This document shows positions 51,949-60,069 of a stretch of DNA of 64,000 nt, in pieces (the first letter of the stretch is position 1; each line of letters starts with the position of its first letter). Origin of the DNA: UBA11222 sp049323435. GTDB taxonomy: Bacteria > Pseudomonadota > Alphaproteobacteria > UBA11222. Made by a program: the position numbers and the translations under genes. Where the stretch lies: NCBI GenBank assembly GCA_049323435.1, contig JBMOMX010000036.1, positions 1 through 64,000 of the forward strand, given 5' to 3'. Under the pieces are notes generated by a model. The model was not told the origin of the DNA. It saw only the letters and a program-made list of their open reading frames with translations, and ran no database searches.

Positions 51949-52503
51949 TCACACTGCGATTCCGATGTTTGCCAACGTGACCCTGAAAGCAATGGGGCGA
52001 ACACGGATGATTACCAGAGCCTCCCGGCTGCGTTCATCTACGGTCAAAAGCTTATCATTACTTACTTCTACTCTGGTTATTAGTTTATCATCCTCAAGCA
52101 GGCAGAACACCCGATTGTCTGGCTCTGAGTCAGGTGTGTTTGGCACCTGCTGGGCTGATGGCATGCTGAGAGCGTCTAAAAGTGTCTTGAGCCGATTATC
52201 AATGTCTGAACTCTGGTTGATTATCCCGCCGGGCAGGCTGGCAGAAAGCAAAAAAATGTTCAGTTCGGCTCGCAAGCTAAGTTTCTCAGTGATAATTGGT
52301 ACGTACTCCAATTGCCCAAATGTTTGGCCAACGTAGCAATCGTCAGGTTTGTAGTTTGGGTCCTGATACTTTGAGAGATCATTTAGCGGCGGGGTCTCCC
52401 AGAGGCGCCGAAGCTGAGGTTCAAGCGCGCGCCTGATAAGCCATTTCTGTTGAGCGTTGGCTTTAGGCGGTAGATCCCCCTGATATGTCAGTGTAAAACG
52501 CAA
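51949..52503 (-). CDS. RusA-like fold protein, orphan, low GC
   Basis: A 184-residue protein, not certainly identified. SSDIDNRLKTLLDALSMP (near residue 98) followed by LLEDDKLITRVEVSNDKLL (near residue 135) follows the RusA Holliday-junction resolvase pattern (D-x-DN-x3-K-x4-DAL then DD-x-x-I), so the metal-binding acidic residues appear present. RusA proteins are usually about 120 residues, and this one has a longer N-terminus. The start is TTG, with GAGGT 8 nt upstream. The gene is visibly AT-richer than its neighbours and lies beside a repeat element, suggesting recent acquisition. No phage genes adjoin it. Confidence 0.55.
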   Translation of the reverse strand: MRFTLTYQGDLPPKANAQQKWLIRRALEPQLRRLWETPPLNDLSKYQDPNYKPDDCYVGQTFGQLEYVPIITEKLSLRAELNIFLLSASLPGGIINQSSDIDNRLKTLLDALSMPSAQQVPNTPDSEPDNRVFCLLEDDKLITRVEVSNDKLLTVDERSREALVIIRVRPIAFRVTLANIGIAV

Positions 52504-52530
52504 AAAAGTAACCTCAATATATTAGATGCT

Positions 52531-53346
52531 CTAATTCACGATCCGCATGCCGCCGCCGTCGATGCGGATATTCATGCCATTGATCATATGCGACCGGGTG
52601 CTCGCAATAAACGCCACCAGATCGCCCACCTCTTCGGTGCGCGCGATGCGCCCGGACGGGTTACCGAACTCCTCCATGATGTGACGCTCGATCACGTCCC
52701 AGTCATCGCCCCATCCCATTTTCTGCGCGCGGCGGCGGTACATTTCCTCGACCTCGCGGGTTTTGATCAGGCCGGGGCTGATGGTGTTGACGGTGATGCC
52801 GGTATTGGCCAGTTCCAGCATCAGGCTGACGGTCAAATTCGCCAACGCGCCTTTGGACGCATAATAATGCGGCATCCGCGCATTGGGCTGGGTGGAGCCG
52901 ATCGTGCCAAGTTGAATAACCCGCCCCCAGCCGCGCGCCTTCATTTGCGGAACCAGCAGGCGGATCATGCGCGCCGCCGACAGCACATTTTTCTGATAGG
53001 CGTCAATCCACGCCTGCGTTCCGGTGGCGGCGTCCAGCCAGAAACCGCGATCCGCCGTACCATAATTATTGATCAATATATCGACCGGGCCCATCGCAAG
53101 TGCGGCCTTGGCAGTATGTTCCGCGCCAGCGTCCGTGGTCAGATCGCCGGTCACCGCATGGGCCTTGCCGCCGGCATGGTTGATCTCGCTGGCGACGCGG
53201 CCGGCATCGTCCTGTCCGCTGGCGGGTTTCATGCCATGCACAATCACCGTGGCGCCTTCACGGGCCAGCACCTTGGCAATGCCTTCGCCGGTACCCCGGC
53301 TGGAGCCGGTGACGAGGGCGGTTTTTCCAGAAAGCTGTAAATCCAT
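52531..53346 (-). CDS. SDR-family oxidoreductase
   Basis: A 271-residue short-chain dehydrogenase. It has ALVTGSSRGTGEGIAKVLA near residue 10, ILINNYGTADRG (an NNYG variant of NNAG), LGTIGSTQPNARMPHYYASK with the catalytic Tyr/Lys, and a C-terminal INGMNIRIDGGG. Substrate is unknown. The ATG at 53346 has GAGGGA upstream; a 21-residue upstream extension runs into the DUF1491 gene and is unlikely. It lies 10 nt downstream of DUF1491 on the same strand. Confidence 0.9.
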   Translation of the reverse strand: MDLQLSGKTALVTGSSRGTGEGIAKVLAREGATVIVHGMKPASGQDDAGRVASEINHAGGKAHAVTGDLTTDAGAEHTAKAALAMGPVDILINNYGTADRGFWLDAATGTQAWIDAYQKNVLSAARMIRLLVPQMKARGWGRVIQLGTIGSTQPNARMPHYYASKGALANLTVSLMLELANTGITVNTISPGLIKTREVEEMYRRRAQKMGWGDDWDVIERHIMEEFGNPSGRIARTEEVGDLVAFIASTRSHMINGMNIRIDGGGMRIVN

Positions 53347-53356
53347 GCGGAGTCCC

Positions 53357-53713
53357 TCAGTTAATCGGCTCGCCCAGATCATAGCGGCCTTCCATGTCTT
53401 CGATTTCAAGCACCCACAGATCCGGGTCGCGTTTTATCTGGCGGGCAATATAGGCGTCGGTGTCGGCTTCGGGCGAAGGCTCTGCGCCCGCGCGCGCGAT
53501 CCACATCCTGCGTCCCTGCGCATTGCGCGATGGCGACAGCACCTGGCAGCCATTGGCAAAGCGATTCCATTTGATCAGCACTGTACCTGCTTTTTCGTCC
53601 CCCCGGCGCACCAGAACGGCTGGAATACCCAATGACAGGCAGCGCCTGATATGGGCGCTTACCCACATGGCAGCGGTCAGTACCGGTTCATCATAATCCA
53701 CCACACCAGCCAC
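53357..53713 (-). CDS. DUF1491 family protein
   Basis: A protein of about 118 residues matching the alphaproteobacterial DUF1491 pattern: AAMWVSAHIRRCLSLGIPA, RRGDEKAGTVLIKWN, RRMWIARAG, then DTDAYIARQIKRDPDLWVLE. Function is unknown. The start is uncertain: GTG at 53713 or 53704, or ATG at 53668. It is divergent from the SDR gene at 53785 and directly precedes the SDR at 53346. Confidence 0.82.
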   Translation of the reverse strand: MAGVVDYDEPVLTAAMWVSAHIRRCLSLGIPAVLVRRGDEKAGTVLIKWNRFANGCQVLSPSRNAQGRRMWIARAGAEPSPEADTDAYIARQIKRDPDLWVLEIEDMEGRYDLGEPIN

Positions 53714-53784
53714 CTTTGCGCTCGCGTTCCCTCATTGCGCGATGATAGATTATCATAAATCAAATTACAGCAGGGAGAATGAGC

Positions 53785-54633
53785 ATGAGTGACAGATTAA
53801 AGGGAAAAGTGGCGGTAATCACCGGCGGCACAAGCGGTATGGGGCGCGGCACGGTGGAACTGTTCCTGGCCGAAGGCGCAAAAGTCGTTGTTGCCGATAT
53901 TCTGGACGACAAGGGCGCGCAGATGGAAAAGGACTTCGGTCCCAATCTCGCGTTTCATCATACCGATGTGGCGGTCGAAGCGCATGTAAAGGGCGCGGTC
54001 GATCTGGCCGTTAAAAAATATGGCCGTCTGGATTGCATCTTCAACAATGCCGGCATTGGAGGCGTTTCCGGAGAGATTCAGGAAATCGACATGGAAGGTT
54101 TTGACAAGACCATGGGCGTTCTGGTCAAGGGCGTCGTGCTGGGCATGAAATACGCAGCACCCATCATGAAGGCGCAAAAATCCGGCAGCATCATCAGCAC
54201 GGCCAGCGTCGCCGGGTTAAGCGGCGGGTTCGGCCCGCATATTTACAGCGCCGCAAAGGCGGCGGTGGTGCATCTGTCCAAAAGCGTGGCGCTGGAGCTG
54301 GGCAAATATAATATCCGCGTGAATGCGATTTGCCCGGGCGGCATCGCCACCTCGATTTTTGGACGCGGGCTTGGCCTGCCCAGCCAGCTTGCCGACGAAA
54401 GCGCCAAAAAAATGGAAGAGGTGCTGGTCAATTTTCAGCCGATCCGGCGTTCCGGCCTGCCGTCCGACATTGCCAAAATGGCGCTGTTTCTGGCCAGTGA
54501 CGACAGCACCTTTGTCAGCGGCCAGGCCATTGCGGTGGATGGCGCGCTGATGGCGGGACGCGAGCGCGCCCAGGGCGCGGGCCGTATCGCCGAAGGCATG
54601 GCCAAGGCGTTCGGCGACTTAATGAAAACTTAA
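53785..54633 (+). CDS. SDR-family oxidoreductase
   Basis: A 282-residue classical short-chain dehydrogenase. It has AVITGGTSGMGRGTVELFLA near residue 10, IFNNAGIGG, STASVAGLSGGFGPHIYSAAK (catalytic Ser, Tyr, Lys) and VSGQAIAVDGALMAG. It resembles cyclopentanol/hydroxysteroid-type dehydrogenases, but the substrate is not determinable. GGGAG lies 7 nt before the ATG at 53785 and only 1 nt before the ATG at 53779, so 53785 is preferred. It is the third SDR within 4.5 kb. Confidence 0.92.
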   Translation: MSDRLKGKVAVITGGTSGMGRGTVELFLAEGAKVVVADILDDKGAQMEKDFGPNLAFHHTDVAVEAHVKGAVDLAVKKYGRLDCIFNNAGIGGVSGEIQEIDMEGFDKTMGVLVKGVVLGMKYAAPIMKAQKSGSIISTASVAGLSGGFGPHIYSAAKAAVVHLSKSVALELGKYNIRVNAICPGGIATSIFGRGLGLPSQLADESAKKMEEVLVNFQPIRRSGLPSDIAKMALFLASDDSTFVSGQAIAVDGALMAGRERAQGAGRIAEGMAKAFGDLMKT

Positions 54634-54682
54634 CGCCACATCGCCGCCATTAGCCGAATATTAGGGGTTTCGGCTTAACCCT

Positions 54683-54722
54683 ATGCGCAACGCTCTGTGG
54701 CGTCCGCCCGGAGGTTGCGCAT
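54683..54722 (+). promoter_or_regulatory. Perfect hairpin in the motA leader
   Basis: ATGCGCAAC (54683-54691) and GTTGCGCAT (54714-54722) form a perfect 9-bp stem 18 nt before the motA ATG. A smaller GGC/GCC pairing is possible inside. The arm sequence TTGCGCA also occurs in the solitary higA operator. Confidence 0.5.
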
Positions 54723-54740
54723 ATTGGTTGATGGTGTTTC

Positions 54741-55616
54741 ATGCTGGCGATTGGCGGAATAGTTTGCGTCTTTGTCATGGTATTTGGCGGCTATGTGCTG
54801 GCCGGCGGCAATATCATGCCGATCATCCATCATGCGCCCCTCGAATTGATGACAATCCTTGGGGCCGGTGTTGGCGCCTTTCTGATTGGCAATAGCGCAC
54901 TCGTCGTCAAGCAGACGCTTGGGGGATTCGGAAAAATATTCAAGGGTCCGAAATGGGTCGCGGATGATTACCGTGACCTGCTGTGCCTGATGTTTTTATT
55001 GACCAAGACAATGAAAACCAAGGGCGCGATGGTGCTTGAATCGCATATCGAAAATCCCGAAGAAAGCGCGATTTTTTCGCATTACCCTAAAATTCTGGCA
55101 GACCATTTCGCCATTGATATGATCTGCGACACGCTGCGTATGATCTCCATGAATATGGATGATCCGCACCAGGTTGAAGACATGCTGGAAAAGCAGCTTG
55201 AAAAGCATCACCATGAATCGCTTGGCCCGTCGCATGCGGTGCAGATGCTTGCGGATGGCTTGCCCGCGCTTGGTATTGTGGCGGCCGTGCTTGGTGTTAT
55301 CAAGACCATGGCCAGCATCAGCGCGCCGGTCGAGGTGCTTGGCGAAATGATCGGCGGCGCGCTGACCGGCACCTTTCTGGGCGTGTTTCTGGCCTATGGT
55401 TTCTTTGGCCCGTTTGGCACCCGTCTGAAAGATCTTGAGGACGAGGACTTCCAGTTCTACCGCATCATCCGTGATATGCTGGTGGCGCATCTGCAAGGCA
55501 ATGCGCCGCAAATTTCCGTGGAAATCGGCCGGGGCAATGTCCCCAGCTATATCCAGCCCAATTTCCTTGAACTGGAAACCGCGATCAGCGAAATTCCGCC
55601 GGAAGTGACTGCCTAA
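54741..55616 (+). CDS. motA: Flagellar motor stator protein MotA
   Basis: Proton-channel subunit of the flagellar stator. The 291 residues start with a hydrophobic helix (LAIGGIVCVFVMVFGGYVLAG) and have a second (LELMTILGAGVGAFLIGNSA). A cytoplasmic torque-generating loop follows (about residues 65-190), then the C-terminal helix pair DGLPALGIVAAVLGVIKTM and GALTGTFLGVFLAYGFFGP. No motB follows; the next gene (tag) is convergent, overlapping by 4 nt, so MotB must be elsewhere. The ribosome-binding site is weak. Confidence 0.95.
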   Translation: MLAIGGIVCVFVMVFGGYVLAGGNIMPIIHHAPLELMTILGAGVGAFLIGNSALVVKQTLGGFGKIFKGPKWVADDYRDLLCLMFLLTKTMKTKGAMVLESHIENPEESAIFSHYPKILADHFAIDMICDTLRMISMNMDDPHQVEDMLEKQLEKHHHESLGPSHAVQMLADGLPALGIVAAVLGVIKTMASISAPVEVLGEMIGGALTGTFLGVFLAYGFFGPFGTRLKDLEDEDFQFYRIIRDMLVAHLQGNAPQISVEIGRGNVPSYIQPNFLELETAISEIPPEVTA

Positions 55617-56197
55617 CGCTTGTTCCTGCCCAGTCTGGCGCATTCTTTATGCCTGTAGCAATCGGCCAGATGATCATTGACCATGCCCACGGCCTGCATG
55701 AACGCATAGACGATGGTGGGCCCGCAAAATTTGAATCCCTTCTGTTTCAGATCTTTTGCAATAGCCTGGCTCAGCGGCGTTTGTGCTGGCGCGTCCTTCA
55801 TGCTTGCAAGGCGGTTTTGCAGGGGTTTGCCATCCACAAAATTCCATAAATAATTTGAAAAACCTTCCTGTTCCATGACCGCCAGATAGGCTTGCGCGCT
55901 GCTGATGGCGGCCTCGATTTTGCCGCGATGGCGGATGATGCCGGCATCTTGTAATAGCGCCTGAATTTTCTTCTCATTATAGCGCGCGATGCGGGCGGGT
56001 TCGAACTGATCAAAGGCGGCCCGGAAATTTTCCCGTTTGCGCAGGATCGTAATCCAGGAAAGCCCGGCCTGAAAACCATCCAGTATCAGTTTTTCATACA
56101 ATGCCCTGTCATCATATTCCGGCACACCCCATTCTTCATCATGATAGGCGATATAGAAGGGGTCCTCTCCAGGCCAGGGGCATCTAGTCTTGCTCAT
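55613..56197 (-). CDS. tag: DNA-3-methyladenine glycosylase I
   Basis: Base-excision repair enzyme that removes 3-methyladenine. The 194 residues hold CPWPGEDPFYIAYHDEEWG at the N-terminus (zinc Cys and His), LDGFQAGLSWITILRKRENF (base-recognition Glu/Trp region) and the C-terminal zinc ligands in the VGMVNDHLADCYRHKEC stretch. The start overlaps the ygfZ gene by 14 nt, so the two are co-transcribed; the 3' end overlaps motA. Confidence 0.96.
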   Translation of the reverse strand: MSKTRCPWPGEDPFYIAYHDEEWGVPEYDDRALYEKLILDGFQAGLSWITILRKRENFRAAFDQFEPARIARYNEKKIQALLQDAGIIRHRGKIEAAISSAQAYLAVMEQEGFSNYLWNFVDGKPLQNRLASMKDAPAQTPLSQAIAKDLKQKGFKFCGPTIVYAFMQAVGMVNDHLADCYRHKECARLGRNKR

Positions 56198-57092
56198 CGG
56201 TCAATTCCGGGAATGTGAGTGTCAGCCAGCCGGGACATACCACGCTCAGGCGGACCGAGCCACAGCTCAGCGCCGGTGCGCCGGGCGCCAGCGCGGACAG
56301 CCGCAGGAACGCCAGCGCGCGCGTCCCCAGACCGGTGCGCAGAACGCCAACTTCCCGGCCTTCCGCCATAATCGGGGTTCCCGGCGGCGGGCAGGCGCCC
56401 TCAATATGCACAGGCAGGATACGCTTGCGCACAACACCGCGATGCTTCATACGCGAAACCAGCTCCTGTCCGACATAACAGCCTTTTTTAAAATCAACCC
56501 CGTTCAGTTCCTCGAAATTGGCTTCGAGCAGAAAGTTTTTTTCCACCTCAATATCCGCATGGCCTTCTGCAATGCCAAGCTCCAGACGCAGGCGGTGATA
56601 GGCCTCCGGGGATGAATGGCGCAGCGGCATAGCAGCCAGCGCATCCGGGGCAAGAATCATGCGTGCGCCCATCCCGGCTAATCTGGGATCTGTAAAAATA
56701 ATCCCGCCAGGATAAGTGCGCACCGCGCCCGGCTGTGCCGGTAAATCCAATGCCTCCAAACCCTCCGGGCCAGGGCATGCCGCCACCTGATATGTTGCGC
56801 TGGCGTCGTGGATCGTAACTTTGGCCCTTAGTCTGTAGAAATTAAGACGCTTGACCAGCTCAGCCAACCGCACCGCCTCGCATTCGATCAGGAAGCTGTC
56901 ATCTTTCTGAATGACAAAAAAATCAAACAGATATTTGCCCTGCGGTGTCAGCAGAGCTGCATAAATCGCCCGATTGGCGCTAACCAGATCCATCGTATTG
57001 GTGATCAGGCCCTGTAAAAATTCGCGCGCGCCGGGGCCGGCAAGTTCGATAACCCCCCGCTCCGGCAGTGGGCAAATCTGAGCTATATCCAT
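56184..57092 (-). CDS. ygfZ: Folate-binding protein YgfZ (Fe-S/tRNA modification factor)
   Basis: A 302-residue GcvT-like protein that uses folate in maintenance of certain Fe-S enzymes. Diagnostic is the C-terminal KKGCYVGQELVSRMKHRG motif (near residue 213) with the conserved Cys. The N-terminal half has the IELAGPGAREFLQGLITNT segment. TGGAGG precedes the ATG, and TATAAT on the minus strand (57114-57119) could be its -10 box. It is co-transcribed with tag. Confidence 0.93.
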   Translation of the reverse strand: MDIAQICPLPERGVIELAGPGAREFLQGLITNTMDLVSANRAIYAALLTPQGKYLFDFFVIQKDDSFLIECEAVRLAELVKRLNFYRLRAKVTIHDASATYQVAACPGPEGLEALDLPAQPGAVRTYPGGIIFTDPRLAGMGARMILAPDALAAMPLRHSSPEAYHRLRLELGIAEGHADIEVEKNFLLEANFEELNGVDFKKGCYVGQELVSRMKHRGVVRKRILPVHIEGACPPPGTPIMAEGREVGVLRTGLGTRALAFLRLSALAPGAPALSCGSVRLSVVCPGWLTLTFPELTDEQD

Positions 57093-57166
57093 TTAAAGCC
57101 TCCAGTCGTGGCAATTATATGGGCTTTTGCATGTTGCAAGTCCATTTCCTTTGCTATTAGAGCGGT

Positions 57167-58114
57167 ATGAAAGTGCTTTTCATAACCTCTAACCGTATCG
57201 GTGACGCGATTCTGTCCAGCGGGCTGCTTGCTGCGCTGGTCGATACTTATCGAGATGCCAGCTTTACTGTGGCGGCAGGTCCGGCTGCCGCCCCTTTGTT
57301 TATGGATATTCCAAGGCTGGAGAAAATTATCGCGCTGCCTAAACAGCCCTATGCGGGGCATTGGTTCAAATTGTGGCGGGCCTGCGCCGCGACACGCTGG
57401 GAAATGGTTGTTGATCTGCGCGGTTCCGCCATTGCCTGGACTTTATGGAGCGCGAGGCGGGCAGTTTACCGGCCGCAATCCACCCAGGAACACCGGGTGG
57501 TTCAGTTGGCGCGGGTGCTGAAACTGGACGCCCCGGCGCAGCCGCGCATCTGGTGTTCCGGTGTGCGCTGGGACAGGGCTGCTGTTCTGGTGCCCGATTA
57601 TGCGGGGCCCACAGTGGCGCTGGGGCCTGCTGCGAACTGGTGCGGCAAGCAATGGCCTGCCGCGCGCTTTGTGGAACTGGTGGCGCGCCTGACGGCGCAG
57701 GAGGGGCTTCTTCCTGGCGCACGGATCCTGCTGTTTGGCGGCCCTGGGGAACAGGAGATGACGCAGCCTTTGTTGCGGGCGCTTCCGGAATCCAGATGTA
57801 TAGATCTTGTCGGGCGGGTGGATTTGCTGACTGCCTATGCCTGTTTGCGCCGGGCCAATCTTTATATCGGCAATGATTCCGGCCTGATGCATCTGGCGGC
57901 GGCTGCGGGCATACCGACGCTGGGCCTGTTCGGGCCAAGCAGGGAGGTGCACTATGCCCCCTGGGGCGCACAGGCCCTGGCCGTTCGCGGCCCGCAAAGC
58001 TTTGAAGATATTATCAGCGCCCCTGGTTATGACCATCGCTCGGGTCAATCCTACATGACCGGATTAACCGTTGAGCGGGTCTATCAGGCGCTAACCGAGC
58101 TGCTGGCCAGATGA
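57167..58114 (+). CDS. Glycosyltransferase family 9 (heptosyltransferase-like)
   Basis: A 315-residue GT-B fold enzyme of the WaaF/WaaC group, expected to add heptose to the LPS inner core at the cytoplasmic face. It has an N-terminal FITSNRIGDAILSSGLLAAL and a C-terminal nucleotide-sugar site (YIGNDSGLMHLAAAAGIPT, then LFGPSREVHYAPWG). ADP-heptose use is inferred from family. First gene of a four-gene glycosylation cluster; its stop overlaps the GT2 start. Confidence 0.9.
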   Translation: MKVLFITSNRIGDAILSSGLLAALVDTYRDASFTVAAGPAAAPLFMDIPRLEKIIALPKQPYAGHWFKLWRACAATRWEMVVDLRGSAIAWTLWSARRAVYRPQSTQEHRVVQLARVLKLDAPAQPRIWCSGVRWDRAAVLVPDYAGPTVALGPAANWCGKQWPAARFVELVARLTAQEGLLPGARILLFGGPGEQEMTQPLLRALPESRCIDLVGRVDLLTAYACLRRANLYIGNDSGLMHLAAAAGIPTLGLFGPSREVHYAPWGAQALAVRGPQSFEDIISAPGYDHRSGQSYMTGLTVERVYQALTELLAR

Positions 58115-58872
58115 AAAGCCCCGGACTGAGCATACTCGTTGTGGCGCATAATGAGGAAGCGCATCTGCCGGACTGTCTGGCGCGCCTGCAATTCGCAGAT
58201 GAGCTGGTGGTGGTGCTGGATCGCTGCACAGATCGTTCCCGTGAGATCGCACTGGCTGCGGGGGCCAGACTGGTGGAAGGGGCGTGGCCGCTGGAAGGCA
58301 CGCGGCGCAATACCGGCATTGCGGCCTGTAAGGGACCCTGGATATTGGAAGTGGATGCGGATGAGCGCGTGCCGCCAGCACTTGCCGAAGAAGTGCTGGC
58401 GGCGATACGCACTGCCGAACCGGGTTATTTTCTGATCAGGTTCGATAATTATATCGGCACGCATTTGGTCCGCTATGGCTGGGGCGCGTATAATGGGGCC
58501 AGTGCGGGACCGCGCCTGTTCAGCAAGGGCGCAAAAGTCTGGGGAGAGCAATCAGTGCATCCGCGCATTGAATTGACCGGCGTCCGGCGCTGGCTGAACA
58601 CGCCCATTGATCATTATGTTGACCGCAATATTTCCGATCTGATCGCCCGCTTTGACCGCTATACAGATGCGCGGGCCAGAGACCTGCGCGAATCAGGCCA
58701 GCATGAATCGATGGCCAATAATATTCGCCGTATCTTTTCGCGTTTCTGGAAATCCTATATTACCCGGCGCGGTTACCGGGAGGGGCATTATGGCGTGCTG
58801 CTGGCCCTGTTTTCAGCAGCATATCCCCTGGTGTCCTATATCAGAGCCAGAATTGAAGGGGCGGGGCGCTAA
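58111..58872 (+). CDS. Glycosyltransferase family 2, LPS core type (WaaE-like)
   Basis: A 253-residue GT-A enzyme. LSILVVAHNEEAHLPDCLAR opens the nucleotide-sugar site, and the DxD-like motif is LEVDADERVPP near residue 90. The overall pattern matches the WaaE/KdtX beta-1,4-glucosyltransferase group, which glycosylates the LPS inner core. A hydrophobic C-terminal segment may associate with the membrane. It is coupled to the GT9 gene by an ATGA overlap. Confidence 0.9.
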   Translation: MKSPGLSILVVAHNEEAHLPDCLARLQFADELVVVLDRCTDRSREIALAAGARLVEGAWPLEGTRRNTGIAACKGPWILEVDADERVPPALAEEVLAAIRTAEPGYFLIRFDNYIGTHLVRYGWGAYNGASAGPRLFSKGAKVWGEQSVHPRIELTGVRRWLNTPIDHYVDRNISDLIARFDRYTDARARDLRESGQHESMANNIRRIFSRFWKSYITRRGYREGHYGVLLALFSAAYPLVSYIRARIEGAGR

Positions 58873-58900
58873 CAGATGATGATTTTAATTTTACCTGTTT

Positions 58901-58991
58901 ACCCCCTCCCCAACCCTCCCCCTTGCAGGGGGAGGGAGGCATATGCGGCAATCGCCCTCCTCCCCCTGCAAGGGGGAGGCCGGGAGGGGGT
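58901..58991. repeat. 91-nt dispersed palindromic element, copy 2 (family B)
   Basis: Same orientation, length and paired stem-loops as the copy at 16369. Differences are confined to seven positions by my count, most of them between the stems. It sits inside the glycosyltransferase cluster, between the GT2 and GT4 genes. Confidence 0.88.
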
Positions 58992-59031
58992 CTGTAACCC
59001 GGCTCTGTTTCAATGCGTGCTGGGCTAGACA

Positions 59032-60069
59032 ATGCGGGTGCTGCAAATCATGGCCGGCGCACCGCATGGGGGCGCGGAACTGTTTTTTGAGCGCCTGGTG
59101 CTGGCGCTGGCGCGCGCCGGGCTGGAGCAGCGCGCCGTGATCCGCACGCAGCATGCGCGCGCCGAAAGATTGCGCCAGGCCGGAATCGCCACATCAGAAC
59201 TTCGCTTTGGCGGAATGCTGGATCTGCTTACCCGCGCAGCCCTGCGCCGTGAGATCGCAGATTTTCATCCCGATATCCTGCTAAGCTGGATGAGCCGCGC
59301 AGCTTATATGACGCCGCCGCGTTCTGCGGGACAATCCCGGCCCATTCATTGCGCCCGGCTGGGCGGATATTATCCGTTAAAATATTACCGCCGCTGTGAC
59401 CATCTGATCGGCAACACACAGAGCATTGTTGACTATATCAAGGCGCAGGGCTGGCCCGCTGACCGGGCGCATTATCTGCCTAATTTTGCCGATGCGGTTT
59501 CTGCCCCGGCTTTGCCGCGCGAAAGTCTCGGCACGCCCAAAGAAGCGCCCCTGCTTCTGGCAATGGGCAGATTACATCGCAACAAGGGCTTTGACGTGCT
59601 GCTGCATGCGCTGGGGCAATTGCCGGACACTTATCTGTGGCTGGCAGGGGAGGGTCCGGAGGAAACCGCCCTGCGCATGCTGGCCGGTCGGCTGGATCTG
59701 TCCGACCGGGTGCGTTTTCTTGGCTGGCGCGATGATGGGCCTGCATTGATGGCCGCTGCTGATATACTGGTATGTCCCTCACGTATTGAGCCGTTGGGGA
59801 ATGTCGTGATAGAGGCGTGGGCGCAGGGAATATTTGTGGTGGCGGCGCGTGCGCCGGGCCCGTCGGCACTTATCGAGGACGGGGTAACCGGCATGCTGGC
59901 GGATATTGATGATGCGGGCGCACTAGCCCTGGCTATCCGGCGCGGCCTTGACAATGCGGCTTTTCGTGCGGATGCGATAGCAGCCGGACGCAGCACCTAT
60001 GAGCGGAATTTTACGGAGGCGGCTGTCGTGTCTTTATACCGGGAATTTTTTGAAAAAGTTGCGGCCTGA
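59032..60069 (+). CDS. Glycosyltransferase family 4
   Basis: A 345-residue GT-B retaining enzyme. The N-terminus (VLQIMAGAPHGGAELFFERL) binds acceptor; the C-terminal donor site has LLAMGRLHRNKGFDVLLHAL near residue 175, LAGEGPEE, then DILVCPSRIEPLGNVVIEAW (E-x7-E motif). Sugar and acceptor are unknown; the context suggests LPS core or capsule. The start follows the palindromic element, and the last base of its stop codon is the first base of the asnB start. Confidence 0.92.
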   Translation: MRVLQIMAGAPHGGAELFFERLVLALARAGLEQRAVIRTQHARAERLRQAGIATSELRFGGMLDLLTRAALRREIADFHPDILLSWMSRAAYMTPPRSAGQSRPIHCARLGGYYPLKYYRRCDHLIGNTQSIVDYIKAQGWPADRAHYLPNFADAVSAPALPRESLGTPKEAPLLLAMGRLHRNKGFDVLLHALGQLPDTYLWLAGEGPEETALRMLAGRLDLSDRVRFLGWRDDGPALMAAADILVCPSRIEPLGNVVIEAWAQGIFVVAARAPGPSALIEDGVTGMLADIDDAGALALAIRRGLDNAAFRADAIAAGRSTYERNFTEAAVVSLYREFFEKVAA

